Part shown: positions 44,025 through 53,376 of the stretch, piece after piece
Layout: each line of letters begins with the position of its first letter
How positions within the stretch are numbered: position 1 is the first letter of the stretch
DNA from: CAYNYM01 sp049366815
GTDB lineage: Bacteria > Desulfobacterota > DSM-4660 > Desulfatiglandales > HGW-15
Length of the DNA: 64,000 bases
Direction of reading: 5' to 3'
NCBI GenBank assembly: GCA_049366815.1
Contig: JBMNCO010000068.1
Coordinates: forward strand, 1-64,000
Position numbers and translations under genes: made by a program
The notes under the pieces: generated by a model
What the model saw: the letters and a program-made list of their open reading frames with translations, nothing else
Database searches by the model: none
Told to the model about the DNA's origin: nothing

Positions 44025-44095
44025 AAGCCTATTCTCCTTTTTTTAGTCATAGTGAAAAGTCAAAGGACCATCCCTACATCACTTAAAGAGAAGGA

Positions 44096-44124
44096 AGTAT
44101 AAGACAAAAGGTCCTGCGTGTCAA
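44096..44124 (-). promoter_or_regulatory. Promoter of the amino-acid transporter operon
   Basis: On the minus strand, TTGACA (44119-44124), a 17-base spacer and TATACT (44096-44101, five of six). The best sigma-70 match in the window, with about 65 bases of leader before the start at 44024. Confidence 0.75.
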
Positions 44125-44242
44125 AGCCCAAAGGCGCCACCCATTGCATTCTCATTCGAACGGCATCCTTTTTCTGAAGTGATCTTAATTGGTGGTGAGG
44201 GCCCCAACCATAATGGGATCATCGGACATGCAGGCTGTCTTA

Positions 44243-45163
44243 TCAAACGGATTCCACCGGTCCCTGAGCCGCCCGAATAACCCTCATGAAAAGATCCGCA
44301 TCACCTTCCCTCCCAATGATAACCCTCACCCTGGGGCCCAGTGGCCTCCATTGATCCACACTGCCGCACTTGAAAAGGGCGATGGACGGCGTTCCAAGCA
44401 TGGCGGCAAGGTGGGTGACGCCGCTGTCATGCCCCACATAAAGACAGGCACGGTTGAGATGGGAGATGAGTTCGGAGGGTTCCGGAGAAAAAATAATGTT
44501 TGCTGAAGTGTTGAAAAGGTGTTTTTCATAATAGGTGAGCATCGGCTCCTCGGCCGGTCCGAGAAGCAGGGAAAGAGCTTGCCCTTGTCCAAAATGATGT
44601 CTCCATTCTTGCACTAACTTCAGCCAGAAGACAGGAGCGTGATTCTTGGTTTGTGATCCGGAACCCGGATGGAAGACGGTCTCCGCCCTCCTCGGGACCG
44701 TCGGCTTGCCGCCCAGGAGCGGCCTTTCAATCGCCTTCGACAAACAGAGTTCGGGCACAATTGGAACGCCCGCCTTCTCGAGGCAGCGTGCGATGTGGAG
44801 GGAGGCGTGAATACCGGTCCCTTTTGCCGGAAAAGGAGGGAAGATGTGCACCCTGGATACAGGGAGCAGATGACCGAGATTTTTTTTGACTGTGCCCTCC
44901 GGATCACTCAGAAAGGCCACGACGGGATCCGCCTGCGGAATTGAGAACCCGGGATAATCGGCCGGATCCTCCTGAAAGAGGGCATGCCAACCCCGCCCCT
45001 CGTAATCTATGGCCTGAAGGACATGGGGTTTGATGTAGGCAAGACCCGGAAACCGTCCTACGAACAGGATTTCGGTCGAGGTCCGGAGAGCGGCGATGGA
45101 AGGCATCAGCATCAGGGTATCACCCAGGGCCCCGGGCCGGATGATGAGAATTTTTTGTGGCAT
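44243..45163 (-). CDS. Glycosyltransferase family 9 (heptosyltransferase-like)
   Basis: 306 residues opening ILIIRPGALGDTLMLMPSIAAL, the GT9 signature, with the donor-site segment FHPGSGSQTKNHAPVFW and the C-terminal GHDSGVTHLAAMLGTPSIALF. GT9 enzymes add heptose or related sugars to lipopolysaccharide core at the inner membrane. A longer frame exists upstream but is not supported. The gene stands alone between the transporter operon and htpX. Confidence 0.87.
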   Translation of the reverse strand: MPQKILIIRPGALGDTLMLMPSIAALRTSTEILFVGRFPGLAYIKPHVLQAIDYEGRGWHALFQEDPADYPGFSIPQADPVVAFLSDPEGTVKKNLGHLLPVSRVHIFPPFPAKGTGIHASLHIARCLEKAGVPIVPELCLSKAIERPLLGGKPTVPRRAETVFHPGSGSQTKNHAPVFWLKLVQEWRHHFGQGQALSLLLGPAEEPMLTYYEKHLFNTSANIIFSPEPSELISHLNRACLYVGHDSGVTHLAAMLGTPSIALFKCGSVDQWRPLGPRVRVIIGREGDADLFMRVIRAAQGPVESV

Positions 45164-45367
45164 GGGGCTCTTCTTTCCCTTCCTATTCCAGTCCGGTACA
45201 GTTGGACTTAAAAGATTTTTTCCCGACCCAAAGCAGCCCCTGGGATCACAGCGCCTTCCGATGATCCTGATCATAATCGAAAAAAGACCTTGATTCAATA
45301 AGATATCGAGTCTTGACAAGAGGGCTTCCATGTTTACCCTTTTAACAATACGAGGAGGTAAAAAACC

Positions 45368-46300
45368 ATGGGAAACTGGTTTAGGACGACCCTGTTATTG
45401 GGAATAATGACGGCACTGATCGTGTGGATTGGGCGTCTTTTGGGCGGACAACAGGGGATGATCTTCGCTTTCATCCTGGCTATAGGCATGAATTTTTTCA
45501 GCTATTGGTTCTCGGACAAGATCGTATTAAAGATGTATCGTGCCAGAGAAGTCGGCCCTCAGGAGAGCCCTGAACTTTATGAAATCGTAAGACACCTGGC
45601 AGAGAGAGCCGATCTGCCCATGCCACGTGTCTACATCATCCCTCAGGGCTCCCCCAATGCCTTTGCAACCGGGCGAAATCCGCGTCATGCCGTGGTAGCC
45701 GTGACCGAGGGCCTGCTCAAGCTCATGAATCGGGAGGAAATCAGCGGCGTGCTTGCCCACGAGATGGCCCACGTCAAAAACAGAGATATCCTGATCGGTT
45801 CCATTGCCGCCACGATGGCGGGCGCCATCATGATCATCGCCACTATGGCCCGATGGACGGCCTTCCTGGGGGGTGGTTCCAGCGACGACGACGAAGGAGG
45901 ACTGGGCACGATTGGTCTGCTGGCCATGTCCATCCTCGCGCCTCTCGCGGCTATGCTCATACAGATGGCCATCTCCAGGTCAAGAGAATATCATGCCGAT
46001 GCAACGGGAGCAGCCTTTGCCGGAAGGCCTGAGGGCCTTGCCTCGGCCCTGGGGAAACTGGGGGCCTATTCCAAGCGCCTGCCCATGCATACCCATCCCA
46101 ACACGGCCCACATGTTTATCGTCAACCCCCTTTCCGCAAGCAAGTTGGCCCACCTTTTTTCGACCCATCCGCCCCTGGAGGAAAGGATCACACGGCTCCT
46201 GGGAAGCCGCTCCTCCTCATCATCCGGGGGACAGGCCCCGGAAGAAGGACACCTCGGTCGAAGAGCGGCCCGGGACGCCTGGCGCAATCTCTCCAGGTGA
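45368..46300 (+). CDS. htpX: Membrane zinc protease HtpX
   Basis: 310 residues. Two N-terminal membrane helices, the zinc motif HEMAHVKNRD, two further helices, and the third ligand Glu in SREYHADATGA. It degrades damaged membrane proteins in concert with FtsH. A GC-poor serine stretch ends the protein. A TTGACA at 45315 upstream has no good -10 box. GAGGAGG lies before the ATG. Confidence 0.93.
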   Translation: MGNWFRTTLLLGIMTALIVWIGRLLGGQQGMIFAFILAIGMNFFSYWFSDKIVLKMYRAREVGPQESPELYEIVRHLAERADLPMPRVYIIPQGSPNAFATGRNPRHAVVAVTEGLLKLMNREEISGVLAHEMAHVKNRDILIGSIAATMAGAIMIIATMARWTAFLGGGSSDDDEGGLGTIGLLAMSILAPLAAMLIQMAISRSREYHADATGAAFAGRPEGLASALGKLGAYSKRLPMHTHPNTAHMFIVNPLSASKLAHLFSTHPPLEERITRLLGSRSSSSSGGQAPEEGHLGRRAARDAWRNLSR

Positions 46301-46402
46301 GCCTTTGGGAGCAGGCCTTGATGGGGTGATACAGGGGCAGGAATCCTGTATTGACACCCTGTCCCGATATCCCTATAATTTTGCTCAAAGGGGGTTTTGA
46401 TT

Positions 46403-47047
46403 ATGAAGAGATTTATAGTAGCCGCACTCCTGTTGACGCTGGCAGGAGGTTGCGCACCACAGAACAGGACTCAGAAGGGCGGAGTTTACGGGGCGGCAGG
46501 CGGTGCCGCTGCAGGCGCCATCGTCGGGCAACTCATCGGAGGAAAGACCAAATCGACCCTGATCGGAGCGGCCATAGGCGCGGCCGTAGGAGGTGCCTCG
46601 GGAGCAGGCGTCGGGAACATGATGGATAGGCAGGAGGCCGAGTACAGACAGACCCTGTCCGATTCCGAAGCCGCCGCAGTCCGGCGTGAGGGCAATCTTT
46701 TGGCCATCACCTTTAAGTCGGATTTTGTCTTTGGCACCGATTCGGCCCAGATCAATCCGGGACTCATGCCCGAGATTCAGCGTATTGCAAGGATCATGGC
46801 TGAATATCCCCAGACCTTGATCCGTGTTGAGGGACACACGGACAGCACAGGCACAGCGGCTTACAACATGAAGCTGGGCCAGCGCCGGGCCGACGCCGTG
46901 CGCGATCTTCTTATCCAAAACGGTGTAGCCCCGGAGCGAATGGAGGCCGTATCTTTCGGTGAAGATCAGCCCATTGCCGACAACACCACCCCTGAGGGCC
47001 GGCAGTTGAACCGCCGGGTGGAGATCAAGATCGCGCCACAGCAGTAG
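46403..47047 (+). CDS. OmpA-family lipoprotein with glycine-zipper region
   Basis: 214 residues. Lipoprotein signal ending LTLAGGC, a glycine-zipper stretch (GAAGGAAAGAIVGQLIGG and IGAAIGAAVGGASGAGVG), then an OmpA C-terminal peptidoglycan-binding domain (EGHTDSTGTAAYNMKLGQRR, NRRVEIKI). It probably anchors the outer membrane to the wall. It resembles the YiaD/Pal-like group. AAAGGGGG lies about 10 bases before the ATG at 46403. Confidence 0.9.
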   Translation: MKRFIVAALLLTLAGGCAPQNRTQKGGVYGAAGGAAAGAIVGQLIGGKTKSTLIGAAIGAAVGGASGAGVGNMMDRQEAEYRQTLSDSEAAAVRREGNLLAITFKSDFVFGTDSAQINPGLMPEIQRIARIMAEYPQTLIRVEGHTDSTGTAAYNMKLGQRRADAVRDLLIQNGVAPERMEAVSFGEDQPIADNTTPEGRQLNRRVEIKIAPQQ

Positions 47048-47137
47048 TTGCGATATCATTTCCTGTTTGCGGCTTTCGGCCCTTTAGAGACGCATTGAAC
47101 ATTCCCAGGGGTACGCGCTGTGTGCCCGTCGCGCCAT

Positions 47138-47173
47138 AACAAAGGCCCTTACCATCCGGTTCGGGCCTTTGTT
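47138..47173. terminator. Bidirectional terminator between the OmpA-like gene and lon
   Basis: AACAAAGGCCC (47138-47148) and GGGCCTTTGTT (47163-47173), a perfect 11-bp stem with a 14-base loop, between convergent genes. The T-rich arms serve both strands, though the tail is short. Confidence 0.7.
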
Positions 47174-47224
47174 GTATCTGAAAACGTTGCACTGGCTGGC
47201 AGGTCTTGATCTTCAGGAAATGGT

Positions 47225-49588
47225 TCAATTGCATGAAGGTCCCACCGGCTCTTCCAGCGCCAGCTTAAGGACATCCTCCATGCGTCCCACAAGGTGAAAA
47301 TTCAGATCACTCTTGATCTTGTCAGGGATCTCCTCCAGATCGTTTTTGTTGTTCTTGGGCAGGATGATCTCCTTGATTCCGCTTCTTCTGGCGGCCAGGA
47401 CCTTTTCTTTTATCCCGCCGACCGGAAGAACAGATCCCCGAAGCGTGACTTCCCCCGTCATGGCAAGCTTGTCCTTGATGGGCCTGCAGGTCAGTAGAGA
47501 AGCCATGGCCGCAAGCATGGTCACACCCGCAGACGGACCGTCCTTGGGGATCGCCCCCGCGGGGACGTGGATGTGCAGGTCATGGTCACTGAAAAAATCC
47601 TCTGCAATCCCAAGATCCCCGGCCTTTGATCGCAGGTAGGTGAGGGCCGCCTGAGCCGATTCCTTCATGACATCTCCCAGTTGCCCGGTAAGGACAAGAG
47701 ACTTCTTGCCAGGCATCATCGAGGCCTCCACAAAGAGGATATCACCGCCTGCGGGGGTCCATGCCATCCCCGTTGCCACCCCGGGCATCGAAGTCCGATC
47801 CCCCAGATCCGAAGAGTATCTGGGCAGCCCGAGATATTTCCTCACTTCACCTGCCTTGATGATGAACGCGCCCTCTTCACCCTCCGCTATTCGTCGGGCC
47901 ACTCCCCTGCAGATCGCGCCAATCTCCCTCTCAAGATTTCTAAGACCTGCCTCTCGAGTATATTCTCGAATGATTTTCTGGACAGCCGCCTTCCTGAAAG
48001 AGATCCTTTTCGGTTCGAGGCCATGTTCCCTGATTTGCCTGGGGATGATGAATTTTCTGACGATCTCGATCTTGTCTTCCTCGATATATCCGGGTAACTG
48101 GATGACCTCCATCCTGTCCAAAAGCGGCTGTGGAATCGTATCCAGCTGGTTTGCGGTCGTGATGAACATGACCTTGGAAAGGTCGAATTCCACCTCCAGA
48201 TAATGATCCGAAAAGCTGAAGTTCTGTTCCGGATCAAGGACCTCAAGAAGTGCGGAAGAGGGGTCGCCTCGGAAATCAGCGCCGAGCTTGTCCACCTCAT
48301 CCAGCATAAAAAGGGGATTATTGCTGCCGGCCCTTTTCATGCCCTGTATAATCCGTCCTGGGAGGGCCCCCACGTAGGTTCGGCGGTGTCCCCGAATCTC
48401 GGCCTCATCTCTGACCCCGCCCAGTGAGATCCGCACGAATTTGCGCCCTATGGCCTCCGCGATGGAACGACCAAGACTGGTTTTGCCGGTCCCGGGAGGG
48501 CCCACCAAACAAAGTATGGGCCCCTTGTGATCCGGGTTGAGCTTTCGGACGGAGAGATACTCCAGAATCCTCTTCTTGACCTTTTCCAAATCGTAGTGGT
48601 GACTGTTCAAGACCTTCTCGGCCTTCTTGATGTTTAACTTGTCCCTCGTACCCTCGGACCAGGGAAGCTCCAGGATCCAATCCAGGTAGTTCATGGAGAC
48701 CGTATATTCTGAGGAGGAGGGATTCATCCTGGCGAGTTTTTCTATCTCCTTCTCCGCCACCTTGCGGGCATGTTCAGGGAGGGCCTTTCCTTCCAGCCAT
48801 TCCCGCATTTCGTCAATCTCAGAGGACTCCTTTTTATCCATTCCGAGTTCCCTTTGAATGGCTTTAAGCTGTTCCCTGAGATAGTACTCCCGCTGTGTCT
48901 TATCGATTCCCTTCTGAACCTGGGACTGGATCTTCTGACCCATTCTCTTGCGGTCCAGTTCCTGGTTGAGAAAAAGGGTCACCTTCTCGAGACGCGCTTT
49001 GATGTCAACACATTCGAGAATTTCCTGTTTCTTTTTGCTGTCCATGTTCAGGTAAGCTGTGACCATGTCCGCAAACGGACCCGGATCCCGCACGCTCCGG
49101 GAAAGATGGATCATCTCATCAGGGATGTCCGGTGTGAGGGTCACGAGTTCCTTAAACAGCTTCATGGCGTTATCCATGAGGTCCCCCAGGTCCCTGTCCG
49201 AATAAACCGCGGAATCCATCTTCTGGATCTTTCCCCTGTAGTATTGGCCGTTGGAGGCGACCTCGTCAATGGTGACCCTGGAAAGGCCCTGCACCACAAC
49301 AACCGTTGCTTCAACCGTTCTTGATATCTTTATTACCCTTGCCAGTGTCCCCATGTTATGAACATTTGCAATCTTGCCCGCTCCTTCATCATCCTGTTTT
49401 ATTTTTGACACGGCAAGAAGGACGTCCTTTTCCATGACATCCTCCACCATCCGCACATAGGCCTCGTCTTTGAGGATCAGCGGCAAGACCATCTTCGGGA
49501 AAAGCACGTCATTGGTTAAGGGTAGGATCGGTATGTATTCAGGAGTGTAATTCTTTTTCTCTTTCGTGGACTTCTCCTTATTTTCCAT
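47225..49588 (-). CDS. lon: ATP-dependent protease Lon
   Basis: 787 residues, normal length. N-terminal substrate domain (YIPILPLTNDVLFPKMVLPL), AAA+ domain with GPPGTGKTSLGRSIAEA, and the serine-lysine protease domain with catalytic Ser in KDGPSAGVTM and Lys in GGIKEKVLAA. It degrades misfolded and regulatory proteins. A 15-bp palindrome lies 36 bases upstream. No sigma-32-type promoter was recognised. Confidence 0.97.
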   Translation of the reverse strand: MENKEKSTKEKKNYTPEYIPILPLTNDVLFPKMVLPLILKDEAYVRMVEDVMEKDVLLAVSKIKQDDEGAGKIANVHNMGTLARVIKISRTVEATVVVVQGLSRVTIDEVASNGQYYRGKIQKMDSAVYSDRDLGDLMDNAMKLFKELVTLTPDIPDEMIHLSRSVRDPGPFADMVTAYLNMDSKKKQEILECVDIKARLEKVTLFLNQELDRKRMGQKIQSQVQKGIDKTQREYYLREQLKAIQRELGMDKKESSEIDEMREWLEGKALPEHARKVAEKEIEKLARMNPSSSEYTVSMNYLDWILELPWSEGTRDKLNIKKAEKVLNSHHYDLEKVKKRILEYLSVRKLNPDHKGPILCLVGPPGTGKTSLGRSIAEAIGRKFVRISLGGVRDEAEIRGHRRTYVGALPGRIIQGMKRAGSNNPLFMLDEVDKLGADFRGDPSSALLEVLDPEQNFSFSDHYLEVEFDLSKVMFITTANQLDTIPQPLLDRMEVIQLPGYIEEDKIEIVRKFIIPRQIREHGLEPKRISFRKAAVQKIIREYTREAGLRNLEREIGAICRGVARRIAEGEEGAFIIKAGEVRKYLGLPRYSSDLGDRTSMPGVATGMAWTPAGGDILFVEASMMPGKKSLVLTGQLGDVMKESAQAALTYLRSKAGDLGIAEDFFSDHDLHIHVPAGAIPKDGPSAGVTMLAAMASLLTCRPIKDKLAMTGEVTLRGSVLPVGGIKEKVLAARRSGIKEIILPKNNKNDLEEIPDKIKSDLNFHLVGRMEDVLKLALEEPVGPSCN

Positions 49589-49914
49589 TATATTTCACCC
49601 CCGCTGTCTATTCGTTGTCATGCGATCTCCAGGAGATCATCGACCTATAGAATCCCATGCCACCTAAGTAAATATTCTGGTTCCGATAGGGTCTGTTATT
49701 TAAAAAGTAATCACTGGCAAAAAAGTGTAAAGGGGTGGCCTTTGGTTCTTGAACCCAAAGGCGGGCATTGAAGCGGTACAGGGGCACCGGACGGCGGAAG
49801 GACCGTCACGTTCTGAAAAGATCTTCTCGTTTCAACATATTATGTGGGATTTCCGATGCAAGGGGGCGCGCTGGGGCATTGTCAGAAGGGAGAGATAGAA
49901 AGCATTTCATCGGA
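49589..49914. other. Divergence-free intergenic region upstream of lon
   Basis: Contains the palindrome GATCTCCAGGAGATC at 49624-49638, in the lon leader, as a possible operator. The AT-rich part near 49680-49725 probably holds the lon promoter. No gene was seen. Confidence 0.4.
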
Positions 49915-50670
49915 TTACAGGGGACCGATCTCCGGCATCCCCGCCGCCTTGACCTTACGCCAGGGTCTCTCCGGGCCGAATTGTTCATCGCACCATCGGG
50001 CGCCCTGATTCATGCGATCTTCCAAGAGGCGGCGAAAGGCCTCAAGCCCCTCCCCGTTGATTTGAGGCGGGATCCAGATCGGTTCGCCATGGTACAGGGC
50101 GATCCTGGCAAAGGGTTTTGGGACCAGGAATCGGTCCCATGAGTTTAGGATCCAGCACCGATCACACCCCCAAAGTACGGGAATGAGCGGGACCCTTGCA
50201 TCTCTGGCCATGACGACAGATCCCATTTTGGCCACTCGGGCAGGTCCCCGGGGTCCGTCGGCCAGCATGCCGCCGATTGCCCCCTGATTGAGCTTCAGGA
50301 CGATCTCCTGGAGGGCCTGTGAGCCCCCTCGTGTGGAAGAACCACGGACATTTTTAAAACCAAGCCAGGAGGCCAATCTGGCGGCATATTCGCCGTCCCG
50401 GCTCCGGCTGATCATCACCGTCAGACCGTGCGCGCCAAAACAGTGAAAATGGTAGGATATCCTCTGGTGCCAGGTGACATAGACCGCACCCCCGCCGGAT
50501 CTGGCAAGGGCCGCCTGTTCCGCTTCGAGGCCGACCTCTTTCACGACCCGACACGACATCATCCAGGCCTTGATCAGCAGCGCGGCCATGGGCGGTATAA
50601 TCGCCAGGGTCAAGGGATCATACCAACGGAACGGGCTCCGGACAGATGAATGCAATGGGCCCCCTTTCAC
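49915..50670 (-). CDS. DUF374 lysophospholipid acyltransferase-like protein
   Basis: 251 residues. The LPLAT-type motif is WHQR in place of the usual NHxxxxD region, followed by GSSTRGGSQAL and LADGPRGPARV, which mark the DUF374 group. These are thought to acylate lipid A precursors or related lipids at the inner membrane. One N-terminal hydrophobic stretch (LTLAIIPPMAALLIKAW) fits membrane association. No operon partner is obvious; the SagB-like gene lies 70 bases upstream on the same strand. Confidence 0.8.
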   Translation of the reverse strand: MKGGPLHSSVRSPFRWYDPLTLAIIPPMAALLIKAWMMSCRVVKEVGLEAEQAALARSGGGAVYVTWHQRISYHFHCFGAHGLTVMISRSRDGEYAARLASWLGFKNVRGSSTRGGSQALQEIVLKLNQGAIGGMLADGPRGPARVAKMGSVVMARDARVPLIPVLWGCDRCWILNSWDRFLVPKPFARIALYHGEPIWIPPQINGEGLEAFRRLLEDRMNQGARWCDEQFGPERPWRKVKAAGMPEIGPL

Positions 50671-50739
50671 ATGATGCAGGGCAAAGGATCTGAAAGGGAA
50701 ACCGAAGGGCGGATCTCCACAGAGCCTTTCACCCGTATT

Positions 50740-52251
50740 TTAGATTCTTTTCACGACACCAACGGCCACAAGGTACAAAAGTCGGCCCCCCTTTTTCAAC
50801 CGCAAAAGTTCCGCCGCCTCCAGGTCGTAAAAGGCCCCTATCCCGCAGCAACCCAGCCCCCTGGCCGTTGCCGCAAGGTAAAGCCTCTCTCCCAGACGAC
50901 CGGCCGACATCATGACATGCCGGTAGGCCCGTGCGCCCCAGGCGCGATCCAGGACATCAGGATTTGAAAAGAAGAGAAAGTGGACTCCGGCGTTCTTCAA
51001 CCAGGCCTGGTCCAGACAGATTTTTGCCGTCATCTCCCCCCATTCCCCCGGCTGAATCAGGCCGTACGTCTTGTTTTTCCGATCAATGCCGTAGAGTCCC
51101 GGGACCAGGCCCTCCACTCCCACGGCCAGGAACCCGTTACAGAGCATCTGCTCCCAGGGTGGGGTACTCCCCGATATCCTGTATTCAGGCGCGCACAGGG
51201 CCTCGACCAGGGCCGTCATATCTTCCCATTGAACAGGACTTTTCACAAAGTTGCGACGGGAGCGACGCCTAAAAAGAACATCCCCGAGACCCATGACATG
51301 CGGCCGGTCGGATGTTCGCAGCACCCGATCGGTGCCCTGGAACGACAGACCCAATGCATCCGCCATATCCGGTGAGGGACCTGAGGCCATTCCTATCCGG
51401 ATCCCGGCCCCATGGATCTCTCTTATGGCCGGGTAGTCCACCTCCCGGCCTGATACGCGACCGGCCTCCGTGAATCGCTCAGACAGCGCGGGAAACTCGG
51501 CCGGCCCGGCTGCGGGGGGCTCAAGGGTGGAAAGGACGGCGACGGCGGCAAGGACGACTTCCTTCATCGGATCAAGTCCCAAGAGTCGGTTGGCCTTTTC
51601 GTCATCGAAGTCATAGGTTGCCTGGCAGGGTAGACCCAGGGCGCGCAACGAAAGGACAAGATTTTCGGCCACGTGTCCTGTATCAAGAAGATGATAGCGG
51701 TAGGCACGGTCTCGGTATTTCCAGGCGCTTCGAAAAAAGATGGCGGTAAGGAAAAAGGTCACCATTGAGATTTTCGAGGCGCAGGAGGGGATGATCGACG
51801 CCAGGGAGCCCATCACATTCTCCGCCCTCAGGGGATGAAGACCATGGGGGCGGACCGCGAAGTGATACAGGCCGTTTTCCAGACCCTTGATCCCGCCGCT
51901 GGCCACATAGATCTCCGTGGGATACAGGGCCCCGGCCGAGGCGGCACTCCGAAAATAGAAATCCCCTTCAGGATAGCGCGCCGTGGCCGTCAGGCCGTAG
52001 GCCATCAGCAGGACCCCGGAAAGGTCCTCCACCGTCATTTCCCCGGGTATTTCAGACTGGTCCGCCTCGTTAAAGAGATGAAAAAGTCCTTTTTCCGGAA
52101 GCCTTACATCGCCCGGAAGGGGAATGGGATTGACTCCGGCGTATTCCTTGAACGCCCGGGGCTGATTGGACCAGTCAAGCCTGTGACCCCCCAGTTTGTA
52201 CCGGTCGTAGCTGGAATGATCATGGTATTGGGCGGCCGATTTTATGGTCAT
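50740..52251 (-). CDS. SagB/ThcOx-type tandem nitroreductase
   Basis: 503 residues with two nitroreductase-fold halves. The first has RSAASAGALYPTEIYV, the second RRRSRRNFVKSPVQWEDM and GLGCCGIGAFYD. SagB-type enzymes are FMN oxidases that turn azolines into azoles in peptide natural products, but many stand-alone copies occur without a peptide precursor or cyclodehydratase, as here. The start at 52251 (MTIKSAAQYHDHSSYDRYK) matches the family; the upstream extension is not supported. It is divergent from lexA. Confidence 0.82.
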   Translation of the reverse strand: MTIKSAAQYHDHSSYDRYKLGGHRLDWSNQPRAFKEYAGVNPIPLPGDVRLPEKGLFHLFNEADQSEIPGEMTVEDLSGVLLMAYGLTATARYPEGDFYFRSAASAGALYPTEIYVASGGIKGLENGLYHFAVRPHGLHPLRAENVMGSLASIIPSCASKISMVTFFLTAIFFRSAWKYRDRAYRYHLLDTGHVAENLVLSLRALGLPCQATYDFDDEKANRLLGLDPMKEVVLAAVAVLSTLEPPAAGPAEFPALSERFTEAGRVSGREVDYPAIREIHGAGIRIGMASGPSPDMADALGLSFQGTDRVLRTSDRPHVMGLGDVLFRRRSRRNFVKSPVQWEDMTALVEALCAPEYRISGSTPPWEQMLCNGFLAVGVEGLVPGLYGIDRKNKTYGLIQPGEWGEMTAKICLDQAWLKNAGVHFLFFSNPDVLDRAWGARAYRHVMMSAGRLGERLYLAATARGLGCCGIGAFYDLEAAELLRLKKGGRLLYLVAVGVVKRI

Positions 52252-52515
52252 CTTCAATCCATCCCTGTAAGGGCCTTCTTTTTCCCCGCACCACCTGCGA
52301 GGCCTTCGCACCGTTGAAGGGGAGATCCGAATGGGGTGCAGCGGAACACGCTCTCGAGACCACCGAAAGCCTGAGCGATCGTGCTGAGGATGAGCTGAAT
52401 CTACCAGGTCTTGCACCCAAAGACAACCGCCATTGCTGCCCCTGAATCACCCTCGAGGCCTCGTTGATGCGTGATCGATGATCCAATCATTCCTTTTCAG
52501 ACCGATAAACCACCC
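52252..52515. other. Divergent region between the SagB-like gene and lexA
   Basis: No gene recognised. The lexA promoter candidate occupies its right end. The SagB-like gene should have its promoter here, but none was clear. Confidence 0.3.
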
Positions 52516-52560
52516 TTGACTTTCAGCATAGCTTACAGTACCCTAAACACAAGACTGTAA
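52516..52560 (+). promoter_or_regulatory. lexA promoter with a dyad operator candidate
   Basis: TTGACT (52516-52521), a 17-base spacer and TACCCT (52539-52544) form a modest promoter. Overlapping it, TTACAGT (52533-52539) and ACTGTAA (52554-52560) are perfect inverted arms 14 bases apart. The placement suits an autoregulatory site, but the spacing is wider than in known LexA boxes. Confidence 0.4.
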
Positions 52561-52587
52561 ATTATACTGCCAACCGGGGGGGTTGAC

Positions 52588-53193
52588 ATGAAACTGACGG
52601 CAAAACAAAAGGCCTTTCTGGCGTATATCGCGCAACATATCGTCCAATGGGGCCAGTCCCCCAGCTTTGATGAGATATGCAAGCACTTTGGTTTCAATTC
52701 CTACAACACGGTGACCACCTACCTCAAGATCCTGGAGCGGAAAGGCTATGTCCGCCTGCCCGCCATCAAGAACCGGAAACGGGCTATTGAAGTCATCAGT
52801 CCGGTGGAGACCACAAGGTTCGAGTTTCCCCTCCTGGGGAAGGTGGCCGGCGGGAAACCCATCGAGGCGGTGGAAACCCCGGATGTGATTGAAGTGCCCC
52901 CTTCCATGATCGGCCGGGGCGACCACTTTGTGCTCCAGGTCAAGGGGAGCTCCATGAAAGAGGACGGCATCCTGGACGGAGATTACATCGTGGTCAGGAA
53001 ACAGCCGACGGCCGAGAATGGAGAGACCGTGGTCGCCCTCATAAACAATGAGGCCACAGTCAAGAAATACTACAAAAAGGAAGGCCACGTAGAACTCCGC
53101 CCCGCCCACAGTAAGATGGAGCCCATTATCGTAAAGGAGGGGGATCTCCGGATCGAGGGGAAGGTGGTCGGTGTCATGAGGCATTATAAATAA
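52588..53193 (+). CDS. lexA: SOS repressor LexA
   Basis: 201 residues. Winged-helix N-terminus (LTAKQKAFLAYI; SPSFDEICKHFGFNSYNTVTTYL). The self-cleavage site is Ala-Gly in GKVAGGKP, the catalytic Ser lies in KGSSMKEDGILDGDYI and the Lys in NEATVKKYY. RecA filaments trigger cleavage, which releases SOS genes. It heads the cassette lexA-imuB-dnaE2. The ATG has GGGGGG upstream at normal distance. Confidence 0.95.
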   Translation: MKLTAKQKAFLAYIAQHIVQWGQSPSFDEICKHFGFNSYNTVTTYLKILERKGYVRLPAIKNRKRAIEVISPVETTRFEFPLLGKVAGGKPIEAVETPDVIEVPPSMIGRGDHFVLQVKGSSMKEDGILDGDYIVVRKQPTAENGETVVALINNEATVKKYYKKEGHVELRPAHSKMEPIIVKEGDLRIEGKVVGVMRHYK

Positions 53194-53235
53194 GCATTGG
53201 TGCCAAAACAAAGCAATTTTCTGCTGCGGAGCGCA

Positions 53236-53361
53236 GGGGCGGCATGTTCTCGGAGCGTGCGTATTTTGGCCCTGAATCAGGATAGATGAAGGGCCAAAAT
53301 CCCGCAGTGACCGGAGCCATGGACGGCGGAGGGAACGCAGCGTAGAGAACATGCCGGCCCC
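53236..53361. repeat. Nested inverted repeat between lexA and imuB
   Basis: Outer arms GGGGCGGCATGTTCTC (53236-53251) and GAGAACATGCCGGCCCC (53345-53361, one extra base). Inner arms ATTTTGGCCCT (53263-53273) and AGGGCCAAAAT (53290-53300) with a 16-base loop. The strand between outer and inner right arms is longer than on the left. It is palindromic and non-coding, and could be a REP-type unit or a structured RNA in the operon mRNA. Confidence 0.65.
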
Positions 53362-53376
53362 TCCTTGGAGACAAGA

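Noticed and set aside
45315..45345. Heat-shock-type promoter before htpX
   Set aside because: Only the TTGACA part fits; the -10 region does not match either the housekeeping or the heat-shock pattern.
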